From NCBI GenBank assembly GCA_026400935.1, contig JAPLNX010000330.1, positions 1 to 33,713 on the forward strand: a DNA stretch of 33,713 nt. The letters run 5' to 3'. Shown here piece after piece: positions 25,862 to 32,437 of this stretch. The stretch comes from Planctomycetia bacterium (GTDB lineage Bacteria > Planctomycetota > Planctomycetia > Planctomycetales > Planctomycetaceae). The notes beneath the pieces were generated by a model, which saw only the letters and a list, made by a program, of their open reading frames with translations, searched no databases and had not been told where the DNA came from. Every line of letters begins with the position of its first letter. Within the stretch, counting starts at the first letter, position 1. The translations under genes were made by a program, and so were the position numbers.

Positions 25862-28800
25862 TTACTCCAGCGCCTTGATGATTGCTTCCACGCTGGCTAG
25901 TTGATTCTTGTAGTTGTCCAGCGTGTCGCGGGTTTGTTGGAGGACATCAGGAGGGGCCTTCGCGACGAAGGCTTCGTTTTGGAGTTTCTTTTCGTTGGAC
26001 TCGATTCCTTTGCGGAGTCGTTCGGCTTCTTTGGTGTTGCGGGCGCGTTCGGCGTCGCGGTCGATCAGGCCCTCCAGCGGGACAAAGACGTCGGCGTCGG
26101 TCAGACTGAAACTGGCCGAGCAGGTGGGCGGTTGCACGTCGGCTCCGGCGGCGGCGAGCAGGGCTTTCGACAGGTTCTCGAACTGCGCGGCGACGTCGTG
26201 CATCTCGGAGGCGATACCCGCGTTGCAGCGGATGTGGAGTTGAATCGGAGTGCTCGGCGAGATGCTGTAGAGAGCGCGCACGTTGCGAACGGCGACGATC
26301 GTTTCTTGCAGCCGTTCGAAGCGGCGTTCGAGGTCGCGGTTCTGACAGGACGTCGGGACGTCGGGCCAAGGGGCGGTCATGACTGAGGTTGTCGCTTGGG
26401 TGCCTTCGGCTGAGAGGGGCCAAGCGACGAGACCACGCACCGGGGCGATCTCGTTCAAGCGTTGCCAAAGTTCTTCGGTGATGAACGGAGCGAACGGATG
26501 CAACAATCGCACGATCGTGTCCAGCACGGAAACCAGTATGCGTTGAGCGATGGGTTTCATCGCGTCGTCGCGCAGTCGCGGCTTGATCATTTCGAGATAC
26601 CAGTCGCAGAACTCGTTCCAGACGAAGTCGCGCAGGATGCGAGTCGCTTCGTCGAAGCGGTAGCGGCCGAGCATCGACGTGACCTCGCCGGAGGTGTGCG
26701 ACAGGCGGCTGAGGATCCATTGGTCTTCGAGTTTCAGATCGGACGTAGAACAGGCGGCTCGCCTGTTTGGATCGGCGGAAGACTCGGAAGTCGCAGAAGA
26801 CTCAGGCGAGCCGCCTGAGCTACGGACTTCGCCAGGCGTGTAGCCTTCGAGGTTCATCATCGCGAAGCGGGCGGCGTTCCAGAGTTTGTTGCAGAAATTG
26901 CGGCCGTACTCGAAGCGTTCGCTGACGACGCGAGCGACTGGTTCACCGGCATCGGGTTCGAACCAGGGGCTGCTGTATTGCGCCGACTGTTTGCACTTCG
27001 CGCATTTGACGCGCGGTTTGGCTCCGCCGCCGGGGACCGCTTTTTGGTGCTCCAGCGTCTGCGGGATGACGTTGCCGCAGTGCGGGCACTCGTAGCCGAC
27101 GGGCAGGCGGACGTCCTGGGTTTCGCCGGCGAAGCTGGCGATGGTGAACCGCACGGCGTCGGTGCCGTACTTGTCGATCAGGTCCAGCGGATCGACGCCG
27201 TTCCCCTTCGACTTCGACATCGTCTGCCCAAACCCGTCGAGAATCTTCGGGTGAATGCAAACATGCCGGAACGGCACTTCCCCCATGTTGTACAACCCCG
27301 TCAGCACCATCCGAGCCACCCACAGCGTGATGATGTCGCGAGACGTCACCAGCACGTTGCCGGGGTAGAAGTACGAGAGGACTTGGTTCTTGGCCGAGGG
27401 CTGAGGGCTGAGGGGCGAGGGCGATGAGGAATAAACACGATCGATTGCCGCAGCGATCTCCTCGTTCGACGCCACCATCCATTTGACTTTGCAGCCAAGT
27501 TCATGACTGAACTTCGAGACTTCCGGTTCCTTGATGGCGATGCTTGCAATCGTCAAGCCGTCAGTATCGAGGCTCACCGGAAGGATGTTGAGTTTTCGTG
27601 CGACCGATTCCGGGATCATTGCCAAGGCGAATGGAGAAACCGGAACGCCCTTGAAATCAGCGGCTTCAACGGCTGGATTGAGTTCGGTTTCGGAACGTGA
27701 AATCGTCGGTGGATTCTCTGTCGAATTCGGCCATCCAAGTGTTGCGTGTGGCCACAGTGCCGAACTGAACCAAGTATCGAGCACGTCTTCGTCGCGTTTG
27801 AATCCTTGTTCCTCGAAGCGACTTTCTAAGTCCGGCCGCCCGTCGTCGATGCAGACCAAGCACAGCATTTCCGTCTCGCCTGAATCAAGTTCTCGGTGGC
27901 TCGTATCGAGATGGCAGCCATCATCGAGCGCAATTCGCAGCGCATCCATGACGACTTTCTTCTGCTCGTCGGTCTCATCGGCAGGTCGTAGAAACGTCTT
28001 CTTCCAAACCGGAATTCGGTGTCCCCACCAGAGCTGGCGGCTGATGCACCAGTCGCGCTTCTCGCCGAGCCAGTCCATGTAGCTGGTCGTGTAGCGCGAC
28101 GGGAAGAATTTCACTTTGCCGTCGCGGACGGCTTGCATGGCGGCCTCGGCGAGCGTGTCCATCTTCACGAACCACTGGTCGCTCAAGTACGGCTCGATGG
28201 GGGTCTTCGAGCGGTCGCTGTGCATCAGCGGGATCGTGCGGTCCTCGACCTTCTCGAAGTGGCCCAGCGACTGCATGTCCGCGACGACCCGCTCGCGAGC
28301 CGCAAACATCGTCAGCCCGGCGTACTGCCCGCCGTGCTCATTCAGCGTGCCGTCCGGGTTCAAGATGTTGATGACGCCGATCTGCTTGTTGCGCTGATAG
28401 CACGCATAGTCGTTCGGATCATGAGCCGGCGTGACCTTCACGCACCCCGTCCCCAACGTTTTGTCCACCAGCAGAGCATCGGCAATGATCGGGATGACTC
28501 GCCCAGTCAGCGGAATGCGTACGTGCTTGCCAACGAGGTGCGTGTAACGCTCGTCGGTCGGGTGGACGCAGACGGCGGTGTCGCCGAGCATGGTTTCGGG
28601 GCGGGTGGTGGAGAAGGAGATGCGCTCGCCGGTTGGCTGCCATCCGTCGGGAGGGCGAGGCTCCTGCCGAGCCGTTGCGGCGATCAACGCGGGTTGCACC
28701 GACGACGGCTCGGCGGGAGCCTCGCCCTCCCGATCGGCGGCGTCTTGAATCACGATCGGATAATTGAATGTCCAAAAGTGCCCGGCGACGTCTTCATGAG

Positions 28801-29395
28801 TGACCTCGTCATCGGCAACGGCGGTTTGCAGGTACGTGTCCCAATTGACCAGCCGCTTGCCTCGGTAGATCAGGCCGTCGCTGAAGAATTTGAAGAACGT
28901 GCGGCGAACGGCTCGCGAGCAAACATCGTCCAGCGTGAATCGCACGCGCCGCCAATCGCAACTGGCTCCGAGCATTTTTTGTTGGCTGATGATCCGCTCT
29001 TCAAACTTGTCCTTCCATTTCCAGATCCGTTCGACAAGCGCTTCGCGGCCGACGTCGTGCCGCGTCAGTTTCTCTTCTTCGAGCATCCGCCGCTCGACGA
29101 CCGCCTGAGTCGCGATACCGGCGTGATCGGTGCCTGGCATCCAGAGCGCCTCGTACCCCTGCATCCGCCGCCAGCGAGTCAGCAAGTCCTGCAACGTGCC
29201 GTTGAGCGCATGCCCCATGTGCAGCGCTCCGGTCACGTTCGGCAGCGGAATCATGATCGTGTGCGGCTTCTTGGGATGAGCCGGATCCGCCTGCTGGCTC
29301 GGCGGATTCGCGTCGAAATAGCCGCGTTCCTCCCAAAACGAAAACCACTTGGCTTGAGCTTCTTTCGGTTCGTACTGCTTGGCAAGTTCGGTCAT
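25862..29395 (-). CDS. valS: valyl-tRNA synthetase with several in-frame insertions
   Basis: A 1177-aa class I synthetase (usual length 880-950) that charges tRNA-Val. The HIGH motif is HMGH at 59-62 and the KMSKS motif is TMSKS at 725-729. The editing domain contains STTRPETMLGDTAVCVHP, and DTWFSSALWPHATLGWP precedes the second half of the catalytic core. RNFCNKLWNAARF and the DQWILSRL anticodon-binding domain follow, with the C-terminal coiled-coil arm (about 1110-1177) last. The extra length comes from insertions: a GEAPAEP palindrome peptide (about 222-250, at the edge of the editing domain), a GspE/MshE-N-like segment (about 580-655) with a Ser/Pro linker (656-671), a two-CxxC zinc-ribbon-like segment (Cys770, 773, 798, 801) and an SGGSPE palindrome peptide (about 858-884). 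All core motifs are intact and no frameshift is seen, so it should be functional. The start overlaps no gene. Confidence 0.95.
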   Translation of the reverse strand: MTELAKQYEPKEAQAKWFSFWEERGYFDANPPSQQADPAHPKKPHTIMIPLPNVTGALHMGHALNGTLQDLLTRWRRMQGYEALWMPGTDHAGIATQAVVERRMLEEEKLTRHDVGREALVERIWKWKDKFEERIISQQKMLGASCDWRRVRFTLDDVCSRAVRRTFFKFFSDGLIYRGKRLVNWDTYLQTAVADDEVTHEDVAGHFWTFNYPIVIQDAADREGEAPAEPSSVQPALIAATARQEPRPPDGWQPTGERISFSTTRPETMLGDTAVCVHPTDERYTHLVGKHVRIPLTGRVIPIIADALLVDKTLGTGCVKVTPAHDPNDYACYQRNKQIGVINILNPDGTLNEHGGQYAGLTMFAARERVVADMQSLGHFEKVEDRTIPLMHSDRSKTPIEPYLSDQWFVKMDTLAEAAMQAVRDGKVKFFPSRYTTSYMDWLGEKRDWCISRQLWWGHRIPVWKKTFLRPADETDEQKKVVMDALRIALDDGCHLDTSHRELDSGETEMLCLVCIDDGRPDLESRFEEQGFKRDEDVLDTWFSSALWPHATLGWPNSTENPPTISRSETELNPAVEAADFKGVPVSPFALAMIPESVARKLNILPVSLDTDGLTIASIAIKEPEVSKFSHELGCKVKWMVASNEEIAAAIDRVYSSSPSPLSPQPSAKNQVLSYFYPGNVLVTSRDIITLWVARMVLTGLYNMGEVPFRHVCIHPKILDGFGQTMSKSKGNGVDPLDLIDKYGTDAVRFTIASFAGETQDVRLPVGYECPHCGNVIPQTLEHQKAVPGGGAKPRVKCAKCKQSAQYSSPWFEPDAGEPVARVVSERFEYGRNFCNKLWNAARFAMMNLEGYTPGEVRSSGGSPESSATSESSADPNRRAACSTSDLKLEDQWILSRLSHTSGEVTSMLGRYRFDEATRILRDFVWNEFCDWYLEMIKPRLRDDAMKPIAQRILVSVLDTIVRLLHPFAPFITEELWQRLNEIAPVRGLVAWPLSAEGTQATTSVMTAPWPDVPTSCQNRDLERRFERLQETIVAVRNVRALYSISPSTPIQLHIRCNAGIASEMHDVAAQFENLSKALLAAAGADVQPPTCSASFSLTDADVFVPLEGLIDRDAERARNTKEAERLRKGIESNEKKLQNEAFVAKAPPDVLQQTRDTLDNYKNQLASVEAIIKALE
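26745..26823. repeat. palindromic element inside valS, SGGSPE type
   Basis: Arms at 26745-26765 and 26803-26823 are inverted copies with two mismatches in 21. Each half is itself palindromic (ACAGGCG…CGCCTGT; CTCAGGCG…CGCCTGAG). In the valS frame it encodes roughly SSGGSPESSATSESSADPNR and on, a polar segment between the catalytic core and the anticodon-binding domain. Exact ends are not defined without a homologue lacking it. Confidence 0.75.
26993..27088 (-). other. zinc-ribbon-like insertion in ValS
   Basis: Within valS the codons for Cys770 and Cys773 (CPHC) and Cys798 and Cys801 (CAKC) bracket about 24 residues. In standard ValRS the sequence passes almost directly from the Q-D-(V/I)-R segment to the RNFCNKLWNA block. 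Four cysteines in two CxxC knuckles suggest a bound zinc ion. The role is unknown, possibly tRNA contact or fold stabilisation. Confidence 0.65.
27396..27423. repeat. heptamer direct repeat in valS
   Basis: Four tandem heptamers of GAGGGCT type (two exact, two diverged) encode part of the Ser/Pro-rich linker SPSPLSPQPSA in valS. The linker follows the GspE-N-like insertion and leads back into the conserved catalytic core (SYFYPGNVLVTS). Confidence 0.7.
27431..27658 (-). other. GspE/MshE N-terminal-like domain inserted in ValS
   Basis: Residues about 580-655 read DFKGVPVSP…IPESVARKLNILPVSL…LTIASIAIKEPEVSKF…CKVKWMVASNEEIAAAIDRVY. This is the pattern of the second half of the type II secretion ATPase N-terminal domain (T2SSE_N/MshEN): a (I/V)PE-x-(V/L)AR turn, an LPV strand, an LT(V/I)A strand, a G-K-V strand and a closing E-I-xxAI-xxxY helix. 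In ordinary ValRS the TLGWP and FYP blocks are only about 12 residues apart; here this domain separates them. Confidence 0.75.
28648..28732. repeat. palindromic element inside valS, GEAPAEP type
   Basis: Arms of 27 bases at 28648-28674 and 28706-28732 are inverted copies with one mismatch; the centre is 31 bases. In the valS frame it encodes REGEAPAEPSSVQPALI and on to about RPPDG. The peptide GEAPAEP is one I associate with repeats in planctomycete proteins. It lies just before the conserved GERISFSTTRPETMLG strand of the editing domain. Confidence 0.8.
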
Positions 29396-29455
29396 GGTGC
29401 TTGAAGATCGTTGAGAGTGAAAAGTGGAAAGATTGAGTGCGCGACTTTCGGCGAT

Positions 29456-29833
29456 TTACACATTAGGGATCGCTGCGATCGTAACCTCGCCATCGGGGAC
29501 GACACGGATGTGGAGATCATGGCCAGCCAACAACGCCATGCCAACGAGTGGTTCGACTTCGGCGGCATGGACGTCGATCGTTGTTGGAACACCGTCCCAT
29601 ATCACGGTCAATTCAAAGAGCTGGCTGATGATTTCACTGCCATCCGCGAGTGTCACGATCACATGCGTGACTGGGACCGCTCGGAATTTTTCCAAGACGG
29701 CAATTGGCAAGGTCAGAAAATCGCTGAATCCCGTGTCGATGACGGCGGAGAAGTTCTCTGTCGGAAGGTCGTCGCCAACAACCGCCAGATCGACCCATGC
29801 TTCCAAATGGTTGGTAACGACTCCGCGAATCAT
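29456..29833 (-). CDS. clan AA retropepsin-like aspartic protease
   Basis: A 125-aa single-domain protein. The catalytic motif is AVIDTGFSDFLTLP with Asp33-Thr34-Gly35, followed by the hydrophobic flap region and the second conserved block PLVGMALLAGHDLHI. One Asp-Thr-Gly per chain implies a homodimeric enzyme like retroviral proteases. I see no signal peptide, so it is probably cytoplasmic. Its ATG overlaps the stop of the upstream small gene (ATGA at 29830-29833), which indicates translational coupling. It ends 60 bases before the valS start codon on the same strand. The substrate is unknown; it is not part of a recognisable retroelement, since no reverse transcriptase or integrase is present. 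Confidence 0.8.
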   Translation of the reverse strand: MIRGVVTNHLEAWVDLAVVGDDLPTENFSAVIDTGFSDFLTLPIAVLEKFRAVPVTHVIVTLADGSEIISQLFELTVIWDGVPTTIDVHAAEVEPLVGMALLAGHDLHIRVVPDGEVTIAAIPNV

Positions 29834-30102
29834 TTCACCTTCCTTGGTCCACGTCCAATGCGAGCAAAGGTTCGGCTGCCAATTCGCACTCCAAATGTGA
29901 CTGCGTTGGGTTTTCGAGTCCGCAAGTCCCGGACGGCGAGACTTGCGTTGGCCGCCACACTGAAATCTCCGGAGAGCACGTCGATGGCCACGACCTGTCC
30001 AGCGAGCGCAGGATCAAGCTGATCTTCGATCTTTTCGTGGTACAGCTTGTCACCGCGCGCGGCGATCTCTTCGGGCGAGAGTGTGGTCGCGGTTTCGGGC
30101 AT
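29830..30102 (-). CDS. small conserved hypothetical protein paired with the protease
   Basis: A 90-aa protein of unknown function. It begins METATTLSPEEIAARGDKLYHEKIEDQLDP-like (helical, acidic and basic), then GQVVAIDVLSGDFSVAANASLAVRDL, a short alpha/beta region, and ends in FGVRIGSRTFARIGRGPRK. Proteins of this shape, an EEIAARG helix followed by a VVAIDxxSGD(F/Y) strand, are common next to small aspartic-protease genes in cyanobacteria and planctomycetes (my recollection, not checked). The ATGA overlap with the protease gene suggests the two products are made in a fixed ratio and may interact. No DNA-binding motif is obvious. Confidence 0.72.
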   Translation of the reverse strand: MPETATTLSPEEIAARGDKLYHEKIEDQLDPALAGQVVAIDVLSGDFSVAANASLAVRDLRTRKPNAVTFGVRIGSRTFARIGRGPRKVK

Positions 30103-30224
30103 AATTTCAGACTCCTGGCAATTCCGCCTGTCGAATAAACGGCGAGAGTGTAATCGGAATTCGCATTCGACTAGAAGACCTGCCCCACCCGGTCATTCTG
30201 CAGCCAACACAAGAGTCAATCCTA

Positions 30225-31121
30225 ATGGCACGGTCCAGCCAAAATCTCCGGGCATTGTTTCAGCGTCATCTCGAACAAGAATCGGCCAAGCTTCCGAGTC
30301 GCTCCGCCGAGCATCGAGAGGCCATCGCCGGGTGTCTGCGAAAATTTGCGAAGACCGGCGATCGTTGTCTTCGGCAATTGAACGAACGACGGATTCAGAC
30401 GCTGGGTCAGCTTCTCGACACGTTGCCAACGTTGCCTAGCAAACTGAAAGACTTCGGCATCTCGCTGTTGCAAGCGCTGAAGGCCAAACAAGCCGTTCCC
30501 GTCTTGCTGCGAATGTTGTCCGATGACACGGACGGTCGGTTGTCGTGCGGATGCGCGTTGAATGCGATTGGCGGAAAGCGAATCGAGAAATCTCTGGTCC
30601 AGATCGCGCGTCGTGAGCTGAATTCTGCCGTCCCGAATCGCTTCATCCTCGAAGCGGTCATTCATGGCTTGAAGTATTCCGACAGTGACGCCGGGGAAGA
30701 TGTGCTGGTCACGATTTTTGAGCGAACCGACCTCGCCGGCTGGCTGCGAGGTGATGCTGGTGACGCACTCGATGTGACAGATCGTCGGACTCGATTGTTT
30801 CAGAGAACCTGGGTTGCCGCCTTGCGTGGCCTGAGCGAATCCGACATCGACGTTCAATTCTGGTCGATGTTCGCGATTGCCAAGCTCGCCTCGCGAAACC
30901 GCATCGGCCAACGCGTTCACAATGAGCGATTCGACGCAGCACTTCCAAGGCTTCGAGAGATTGCGGCCCAAGATCACAGGCTCGCTCCCGGATACTGGTG
31001 GCCAATGTCTGCCGAAGCGGAAGACACAATCGCCTGCATCGAAACGGGAACTGGCCTGACCCCGGAAGCAGCAGAACGCTGGATTGGCAATAAAGAACGC
31101 GGTCCTTGGATTCGCGATTGA
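30225..31121 (+). CDS. HEAT-like alpha-helical repeat protein
   Basis: A 298-aa, mostly helical protein without a signal peptide. Several segments look like HEAT/PBS-lyase repeats: ISLLQALKAKQAVPVLLRMLSD, GRLSCGCALNAIGGKRIEKSLVQIARR and SMFAIAKLASRN…LPRLREIAAQD. The final part (GYWWPMSAEAEDTIACIETG) is non-repetitive. No catalytic motif is seen; such proteins usually act as protein-binding scaffolds. The opposite strand carries a longer ORF (386 codons), but its product has no family character and crosses a palindromic repeat, so the plus strand is preferred. It is divergent from the protease pair. Confidence 0.65.
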   Translation: MARSSQNLRALFQRHLEQESAKLPSRSAEHREAIAGCLRKFAKTGDRCLRQLNERRIQTLGQLLDTLPTLPSKLKDFGISLLQALKAKQAVPVLLRMLSDDTDGRLSCGCALNAIGGKRIEKSLVQIARRELNSAVPNRFILEAVIHGLKYSDSDAGEDVLVTIFERTDLAGWLRGDAGDALDVTDRRTRLFQRTWVAALRGLSESDIDVQFWSMFAIAKLASRNRIGQRVHNERFDAALPRLREIAAQDHRLAPGYWWPMSAEAEDTIACIETGTGLTPEAAERWIGNKERGPWIRD

Positions 31122-31144
31122 GATATGACTCGCATGGAATAACG

Positions 31145-31246
31145 CCTCTTCGAGCTTGCCTCGATGGAAGCAGGCTTCCGCACTACGACGCTCCAGATTC
31201 ATCCTCGTAGTGCAAAGGCCCAAATCCACCGAGACAAGCTCGTTGG
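31145..31246. repeat. nested palindromic element, CCACCGAGCTTG family, copy 2 (degenerate)
   Basis: It shares the order and core words of the copy at 24853-24957: CGAGCTTGCCTCG, GCAGGCTT, CACTACG, CGTAGTGCAAA, ATCCACCGAGACAAGCTCG. It has more mismatches between its arms, mainly in the left half. It follows the HEAT-like gene by 23 bases and precedes the end of yidD, so it sits in a convergent gap. Confidence 0.7.
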
Positions 31247-31266
31247 GGTTGGCGTCACTCGATGAC

Positions 31267-31503
31267 TCACGGCCAATCAACACCACCGGGATGCCATGGG
31301 TGGCAGCGAGCGATTCGGGCGATCCCTTTGAGTGTGCCGCGAATCGCGCCGTACTTTGTGACCGACAAAATGAAGTACTCACTGCAAGTCGGATGGAAGC
31401 GGCACTGGCGGCCGATGATGTAGCTCAACGTCATTTGATACAGCCGAACGATCGCGATCAGCAGCAATGACGGAATCTTCACGAGGCGGCGCAGCAAACT
31501 CAT
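31267..31503 (-). CDS. yidD: membrane protein insertion efficiency factor
   Basis: A 78-aa YidD protein, associated with the inner membrane and thought to assist YidC-dependent insertion. Conserved features are the amphipathic N-terminus [19 protein letters not shown], the signature [23 protein letters not shown] and the closing [13 protein letters not shown]. The length is normal. Its ATG overlaps the rnpA stop (ATGA), the usual translational coupling. yidC, often next, is not found downstream; the convergent HEAT-like gene and a repeat lie there instead. Confidence 0.95.
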   Translation of the reverse strand: MSLLRRLVKIPSLLLIAIVRLYQMTLSYIIGRQCRFHPTCSEYFILSVTKYGAIRGTLKGIARIARCHPWHPGGVDWP

Positions 31504-31925
31504 GAGCGATCGCTCGACAGAGGTTGATCGAGATTCTGCTCAGCGGTCGCTTGATGGTTGTCGGTCGGGGCCAATCGTTTCGCCACACGCTTCACCAGCG
31601 AGGCGAGCGATCGCCGAACTGCCAACGCATCGGGTTCAGTGCCGGTACCCGATCGTGGTTGCACAACCAGATCGAGTCCACTGGGCATCTCCGCGCGAGT
31701 CAATCGAAACGCTTCACGAATCAGCCGCTTCCAACGATTGCGATGGACTGCATTGCCACAACGTTTTGAGACCGAAAGGCCGATCCGTGTTTGCGGTTCA
31801 TCGTTCCGAGCAGCCGTGAGGAGCAGCACCGCATCGCTGACACGCGAACCTTGTTCGTAAACACGAGCGAAGTCCAAGCGACTGCGGATGTGCGTCGACT
31901 TCGGGAACGTCAATTTCTTCGTCAT
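31500..31925 (-). CDS. rnpA: ribonuclease P protein component
   Basis: About 141 aa; the basic protein subunit that helps RNase P RNA mature tRNA 5' ends. [22 protein letters not shown] is the typical N-terminus. [29 protein letters not shown] contains the RNR motif of the RNA-binding helix, followed by LDLVVQPR. A roughly 30-residue polar C-terminal tail ([20 protein letters not shown]) exceeds the usual length. The frame is open to 32003, but the ATG at 31925 starts where the family does and leaves a 25-base gap to the upstream gene. rpmH, normally just upstream, is absent from this position. Confidence 0.93.
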   Translation of the reverse strand: MTKKLTFPKSTHIRSRLDFARVYEQGSRVSDAVLLLTAARNDEPQTRIGLSVSKRCGNAVHRNRWKRLIREAFRLTRAEMPSGLDLVVQPRSGTGTEPDALAVRRSLASLVKRVAKRLAPTDNHQATAEQNLDQPLSSDRS

Positions 31926-31950
31926 CAATTTTTCGTCACCAAATTCGACA

Positions 31951-32433
31951 TCAACGAATCTCAGTCTTCGGCTCATTGGGAGCGGTGAGTCCATCTGCTT
32001 CACGACCGTGTTTCAATCGCAAGAATTCGAGTTCGTCATACTTGGACTTCAGCGACTTCGACTGCGTCAGCCGCCGCATCCGTTTCGCTCCGAGTACGAT
32101 CACACACAACAGTACAAGCAATCCCAGCCCGCATGACACGACCAACCAGATCAACAGCTTGGCGGCATCATCAACGTCTCGGAATTTCTCTGGGGCGAGC
32201 GGCGGAACAGGAGCCGCTGTTTTTTTCACCGGTGCTGGATCAGTCGGCGGAGTGGACGATTCCGTCGAGGCCGCTTTGACTTCAGCAGCGGGTTGCTCGT
32301 TAGTTGGTTCATCGGCGCGAGTCAGTCGAATTGGCAACGCGGCTAAGACGAGCGACAACCCAATGGTTGTGGACAACATTTTCCGACGGCTAAGAGTGCC
32401 CGTCCTAAGAAGATTGGTTTTGGGTTTTGTCAT
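31951..32433 (-). CDS. hypothetical exported membrane protein with one TM helix
   Basis: A 160-aa protein I do not recognise. It starts with LSRRKMLSTTIGLSLVLAALPI, a signal sequence with a twin-arginine-like SRRKML motif and a probable cleavage near RADEP. A Pro/Ala/Glu/Thr-rich linker (about 43-85) follows. Then comes a TM helix, LLIWLVVSCGLGLLVLLCVIVLG (about 98-120), and a basic-acidic tail (RMRRLTQSKSLKSKYDELEFLRLKHG). I chose ATG 32433 because it lies 4 bases after the dnaJ-like stop, which indicates coupling, and gives a clean signal peptide. Its place between dnaJ-like and rnpA suggests an envelope or secretion role only by context. Confidence 0.7.
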   Translation of the reverse strand: MTKPKTNLLRTGTLSRRKMLSTTIGLSLVLAALPIRLTRADEPTNEQPAAEVKAASTESSTPPTDPAPVKKTAAPVPPLAPEKFRDVDDAAKLLIWLVVSCGLGLLVLLCVIVLGAKRMRRLTQSKSLKSKYDELEFLRLKHGREADGLTAPNEPKTEIR

Positions 32434-32437
32434 CGGA

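Noticed and set aside
26943-27482. 179-codon minus-strand ORF overlapping valS in another frame
   Set aside because: The in-frame valS reading contains all synthetase motifs across this segment, so a frameshift or second gene is not needed.
28019-29404. 461-codon plus-strand ORF opposite valS
   Set aside because: Long only because of the GC-rich codon use of valS; it has no signal, domain or ribosome site.
29456-29833. Possible retroelement because of the retropepsin-like protease
   Set aside because: No reverse transcriptase, integrase or terminal repeats are present around it; single-domain bacterial clan AA proteases are common.
30222-31382. 386-codon minus-strand ORF opposite the HEAT-like gene
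   Set aside because: It runs through the palindromic repeat at its 5' end and its product lacks any fold pattern, while the plus-strand product has HEAT-like repeats.
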